Below are positions 59,710 to 64,000 of a stretch of DNA of 64,000 nucleotides, piece by piece; the first letter of the stretch is position 1; every line of letters starts with the position of its first letter. The position numbers and the translations under genes were made by a program. The DNA comes from Castanea sativa (Eukaryota > Streptophyta > Magnoliopsida > Fagales > Fagaceae), in contig NC_134013.1 of the NCBI RefSeq assembly GCF_040712315.1, positions 12,869,001 through 12,933,000 of the forward strand, read 5' to 3'. The notes beneath the pieces were generated by a model that was not told the DNA's origin, ran no database searches, and saw only the letters and a program-made list of their open reading frames with translations.

Positions 59710-60732
59710 TGTTTTCTTTTTTGTGGTCTTTGCTGTTCTGGGTGTTCCTAGTACTGTCGCGTCGGATATAACTATTGACTCAGTCCCGTATGTCTACGTC
59801 TGTACATTTGTATCTTAAAAAACAGATGTCTACCTTATTTGTATCTTAAAAAAATGTCTACATTCCTAATCAAAAAAAAAAATGTCTACATTCAATGAAT
59901 TATATTTAGCTACGCTTGGATTTTTTTTTTTCCTTATTATTTTACAAAATAAGTACATTTTGTTTTTTTTTTTTTTTGATCCTTCAAATATATTGAATAG
60001 AAAAATTTTTCAGCCAACATTTTGTTTCAAATGACTGTAACTGTACGTCCACAGGAAAAATGACACGTTTATTAAAATGGGTCCTCTCTGCCTTGCTTGC
60101 TAACCAAGCATCTAACCCGTCCCCTAGATGGGCTTGGTCCAAGCTTGCAGCCTAACCGAGCATCTCTTATTATGCTAAGATCAAGAAATAATGTCTTGGG
60201 AGAATTCATCAGCCAAGCACCAATTGGCACTTGGTATAAGTTCTAAGAAAGCCGCGTTAGTCACGAACAACAGGCCCCATTTGATCAAGAATACAGCTCG
60301 GAAGGGCCCACAACATGGGAAATTCTCTTATCATCATGATAATCCCACTAAGAGAAGCCTATAAATAAAGACCGATGGGTGAGAGACATTGGAAAATTGG
60401 CGAAGAGAAACACGAGAGTAGAAAGGAAAAATACTTCCTAAGGAGAAAGAGGTCCAGTTCAGATTTCATAAAGAGTGGGCAAATAAACTATGATGTTCTT
60501 GGGATATGTAGGGCTTTGAGAAAGGAAGCAAGATAAAGGAAAACATTCATCTGTTTCCTATAAAAACTACATTGCCATCTTTGAGGCCTCTCGTTGTCGA
60601 ATATTCTTGACCCATAATACAAGTAAATTGGGGGAGGGGGGGGGGGGGTTCAGCCCAAAACCTTTGTTCCATTGGACTAAGCCACCACAATAACTAAAAT
60701 ACACATAATTAGTTAGAACATTCGCATAAGAA
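59710..60732. other. Upstream region of the thioredoxin-fold gene; possible LTR remnant
   Basis: The first 150 bases are the probable promoter and 5' UTR of the minus-strand gene. The stretch 60060-60540 has words such as 'cctataaataaagaccgatg' (TATA-like, 60358) and 'gggtgagagacattgg', and resembles the U3-R part of an LTR. No ends were found. Confidence 0.35.
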
Positions 60733-61018
60733 TTGGGCGGAATTAGGATTTTATGAATGGGGGCCAAAATTATTACAAATACAAAATTGAACTAATTTAA
60801 TTAAGTCATGCAAGAAATATGAAGAATTTTGGGGGGGGGGGGGGGTAACCATATTTCTTTTGTAAATTTTAGGTAGATTTTTAGGGGTAAAAGTATAATA
60901 TTTGAGAAGTTGGGGGGGGGGGAACTATATATATTTTGAAATTTTTTCAAAAAAGTAGGGATAATTTTATAATATTTAAGAAGTTTGGGCCCCTACTTGT
61001 CTGAGTATCCCGCCCTTG
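60733..61018. mobile_element. Small non-autonomous hAT element
   Basis: Flanked by perfect 8 bp repeats CATAAGAA (60725-60732 and 61019-61026; the match extends to 10 bp if the adjacent G and T are included). Ends are imperfect inverted repeats, TTGGGCGGAATTAGGAT on the left and CAAGGGCGGGATACTC as the inverse of the right end, the usual hAT style. It has no coding capacity. Two long G runs lie inside at about 60831-60845 and 60912-60922; a third G-rich tract sits just outside the left end at 60630-60648. Confidence 0.8.
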
Positions 61019-61026
61019 CATAAGAA

Positions 61027-62695
61027 TCTACTTTTTTTTCCTTTCTATTTTACATTCTCATTTTTCAAAATACCTCATATAAGATTATCAATTTTATATT
61101 ATATTTCACTGAAATATCAATTTTTTTAATTGTTTCTCTTTTTTCACATACGACAATTACCATTCACTCTCTTCTTTCATCATCGAGATATGTAAATAAA
61201 TACTAAAAACCTAAATGCAAAATAAATAGTGTTTATGTAAATTTATATGGTTACTATAGTAATCATATATTTTTACACAACTTTATATAGTTTGATATGA
61301 GTAAATTTTGGACTTGCTTGACTAAAATGTGATGAGAATACTCTTAATCTCACATAATTCATTAGAGGAAAAAAAATGCCCTTTAACTTGTTTTCCAATT
61401 CCTAATTCCCCCTATGAGTGTTCATAAAATAAATAAATAAATAGTTCTCATTATTTTTATTAGAGAAAAGCTAATGGACACCCTAAGAGCATTAGTTTAT
61501 AAAAAAAATTATAAACTTTTATGAAGAAAAAATTATTTATTTTTTTGATAATTTGTTATACTTCCCATAAAAGTGATCTAAAAACATTCTTAAAATTGTT
61601 CATTAATAAATGTTCTAAGGACACCCATTAATCAAACCACGTCACATAAATGAATAACGGGGCAATAGGGTATCTTACATAGAAATGCTTGTATCTTTCA
61701 AGGATGGAGGCTCTTTAAACAGAAAGGGTCATAGCATGTATCTACTTGTTAATTATCCATATAGCATAAATGAACATAGCCCTTAAACAAAAACAATTTC
61801 GTAAATTTAAAAGTTATTAACGAGTAAAAACATTAAAAACTTGGGGCTAATTTGAAACATGGTATAAACTTTAGACCATTTTATGTAAATTCCCTTAAAT
61901 GATTTGAATCTTTGCCTTTTTGTTACAAGTAGGATCTATATGTGATGTTGAGAATTTTAGTATTAATTATTTTTTTATATAGAAATTATTAGGCAAAAAC
62001 ACCATTTTGGAGTCATAGTTAATTTGGTCCTTACATTTTAGTAACAGTTAATTTAGTCCTTGTTATTTTCAACATGCAATCAATTTGGTCATTACTATTA
62101 ATTTACTAACGGAAAATGCCTGCATGGTAAATAGTGTGCACTGTTGGCATATTTAATGTTGATATGTCTAAATTTTAATAGCCATATAAGTGCTCAAATG
62201 AAAAAAAAAAAAAAACAAAATCACTCCAACATTTTCTTTATATTATTTTTTTTTTAGTTTACCATTTCTTTCTTTCTTCTTTTTTTATGTTAACCAAACA
62301 GATTTTTATTTTCTCAACTTTCTTTTTTATTTTCTTGGTAATCAAGCAGTATACCTTGTAATTAGGTTCACCAACACTAGACCTAGTTCCACCATCACCG
62401 ATTCCAAAGAACCACCACCTCAATAGTTCAGCACCACTACTAACCTAGATCCACCACCACCACCAAACCATATCCACCACTAAAAAGCAAAATCCTCAAG
62501 GTTAAAAACAACAAACCCCTTACCTTACAAACAATCCAATAAATTTAAAAGCAAATCCCAAATAGATTTCATTCCAGTTTCTTATATGAAAAATATTTGT
62601 TGAATTTCATGTCATTCATTGAAACCCATGAGTGCTTGCCACTTGAAATCATCAAAGGTGAAGGGCGTGGCAGTGATTCCTTTCAAGGGAGCAAC
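61027..62695. other. Intergenic DNA, no gene recognised
   Basis: AT-rich. At about 62010-62180 the phrases 'aatttggtccttacatttta', 'aatttagtccttgttatttt' and 'aatttggtcattactattaa' form three degenerate 30-45 bp repeats of a kind common in plant non-autonomous elements. A 'caccaccacc' stretch at about 62380-62480 is not in a supported reading frame. Confidence 0.4.
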
Positions 62696-62830
62696 CAGTG
62701 GCGGCGCCACCTTATGGTTAGGGTGATCCTAGGACCACCCTAACCTCGAAAAAAATATTTATATATGATAATTTAAAATTTTATATTTATTTACCTTTTT
62801 AAAAAAAAATTTAAGACCACCCTGATTTTT
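62696..62830 (+). repeat. Left end of a hAT-like element
   Basis: CAGTGGCGGCGCCACC (62696-62711) has the form of a plant hAT terminus. It is followed by a perfect 10 bp inverted repeat GGTTAGGGTG/CACCCTAACC (62716-62725, 62736-62745), the same subterminal-palindrome layout as the full hAT at 16008. No matching right end was seen before 64000, so the element is truncated or extends past the window. Confidence 0.6.
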
Positions 62831-63145
62831 TTTTTATGCCAATAAAATTAAATCTTGGTCCATAATTTGAGCAACTTAACAATATATTAGGGTTTTTCAA
62901 GCAAAAAGGAAAAACTCCACAAAAAAAAATTTTGAACTAAAATCTAAAATATATATATAAAATAAAACTACTAAAGGCTAGGGCAGTGACTTGATTCTTT
63001 AACAAAACACACTGCCCAATACAACACAATTTCCAACTTTTTATTATTTTTTATTATTATTTTTCCTCACTAGATATATATCACTTTTTTTTTCTTGTTT
63101 ATTCTTAACCACACACGTCTTTTGTTTCCTCGATTTTTACACTTA

Positions 63146-63544
63146 GGGTCTATTTGGATACCACTTATTTTACTGAAACAAAAAACTTATTGCTAAAAAT
63201 GTTGTAAATAAAATGTCAAAGTTAGTTGAAATAGTACAGCGATGCCATGAATAGTACCAAAAAGTGCAGTAAGGCCTATAAATAGTAACAAAAATACTAA
63301 ATAGTAAAATAATTTTAATTTTTCATTTCAATCCAAATGCATGCATTGTGTTTGTTTGGATGATTATTTTTTAGCCAACTTATTTTACTATTCATCTTAT
63401 TTTTGCTACTATTCGTGGGCTCTACTATACTATTTAGTATTATTTATGGACCCCACTGGACAATTTCAGCTAACTTTTACTTTTATCTACAGTATTTTTG
63501 GCAAAAACTTTTAAGTTTTAGCAAAATAAGCAGTTCCCAAACAC
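63146..63544. mobile_element. Foldback MITE-like element
   Basis: The left arm 'ggataccacttattttactg' (63156-63175) mirrors the right arm ending 'gcaaaataagcagttccca', with imperfect arms of about 40 bp. A partial internal copy of the arm, 'ggatgattattttttagcc', lies at about 63358. No coding sequence and no certain target duplication. I associate this repeat with Fagaceae, from memory. Confidence 0.6.
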
Positions 63545-64000
63545 TTTTACATCTACATTTTAAATTTTATTATATCTTCATCTACATTTTTACATCTATA
63601 TTTTGCATTCCTCATTGTTCGTAACTTTTGTTTCTTTTACTAGTACCAGTGCAGTAGTGTCTCTTTTCAAGTTTTGAGTTTCAAATTTCTCAATACGATT
63701 TTTTTTAACTGTATTGGTACCTTTGTTCATTTTTTTTTCTTTTACGGTTTTTCGGTGTACAGAATGTATATTTGTTTTAGTTTTAAGAACATTTTTTTTT
63801 AAGCACAAACTTCATGCCAGCTAAATCTTGAATTTCAGCCGGTATTTACTGAAACATCCCAAAACACCCAAAATAAACCGAAATGATCTGAAATTTTTTC
63901 AAAGCGGAATAGGATGGGTCACTGTTCCGGTTTGTTTACTGACACGGTATTATCTAGCCGTTCCAGTTGGAATGGAACGAAATTAATAACATTGAATCAA
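63545..64000. other. Right window edge, no gene recognised
   Basis: AT-rich. Near 63840-63990, words such as 'ccgaaatgatctgaaatttt' and 'ggaatggaacgaaattaata' resemble the edge of another repeat. Nothing further can be supported. Confidence 0.4.

Overview
This is nuclear DNA of a flowering plant, probably a woody eudicot. The sequence shows intron-rich plant genes, AT-rich intergenic DNA and densely nested plant transposons. Several repeats resemble families I associate with oaks and other Fagaceae, such as the foldback element near 63.1-63.5 kb and the LTRs rich in CGAGGATCC and TCCTCGGACC words. That placement is an impression and not proven.

Three host genes are supported, all on the minus strand, with exon sets that close into open frames: RPN3, a 26S proteasome lid subunit (3614-10987, 8 exons, 489 aa); an Alba-domain RNA/DNA-binding protein with an RGG-rich tail (38100-42540, 8 exons, 253 aa); and a secreted or ER thioredoxin-fold protein (55427-59709, 4 exons, 233 aa). 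From memory, the same three families are close neighbours at two duplicated places on Arabidopsis chromosome 1, so this looks like an old gene neighbourhood pulled apart by transposons.

Layout. 1-3.0 kb: end of an LTR cut into a dead LINE. 3.6-11.2 kb: RPN3, with a LINE remnant, an LTR-like piece and a SINE in its 2.9 kb intron. 11.4-15.4 kb: nested non-coding repeats, a second LINE and a small foldback element. 16.0-19.8 kb: a full-length hAT transposon with a decayed transposase. 20.2-20.9 kb: a Mutator-like non-autonomous element. About 21.25-36.73 kb: a probable Helitron into which a 12.1 kb Ty3-gypsy element of the Tat lineage (24053-36178, perfect 5 bp target duplication) has inserted. 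38.1-42.5 kb: the Alba gene. 44.8-55.1 kb: a Ty1-copia (Tork/TNT1-like) element itself split by two solo-LTR-like insertions. 55.4-59.7 kb: the thioredoxin-fold gene. 60.7-63.5 kb: small hAT-like and foldback elements.

The most unusual object is the 3' third of the Tat element. After pol there is an array of about twelve 147-150 bp units, then an antisense gene of three exons on the minus strand. One of its introns has clear splice sites that join two open frames. All transposon reading frames seen here carry stops or frameshifts. No tRNA, rRNA or CRISPR array was recognised.
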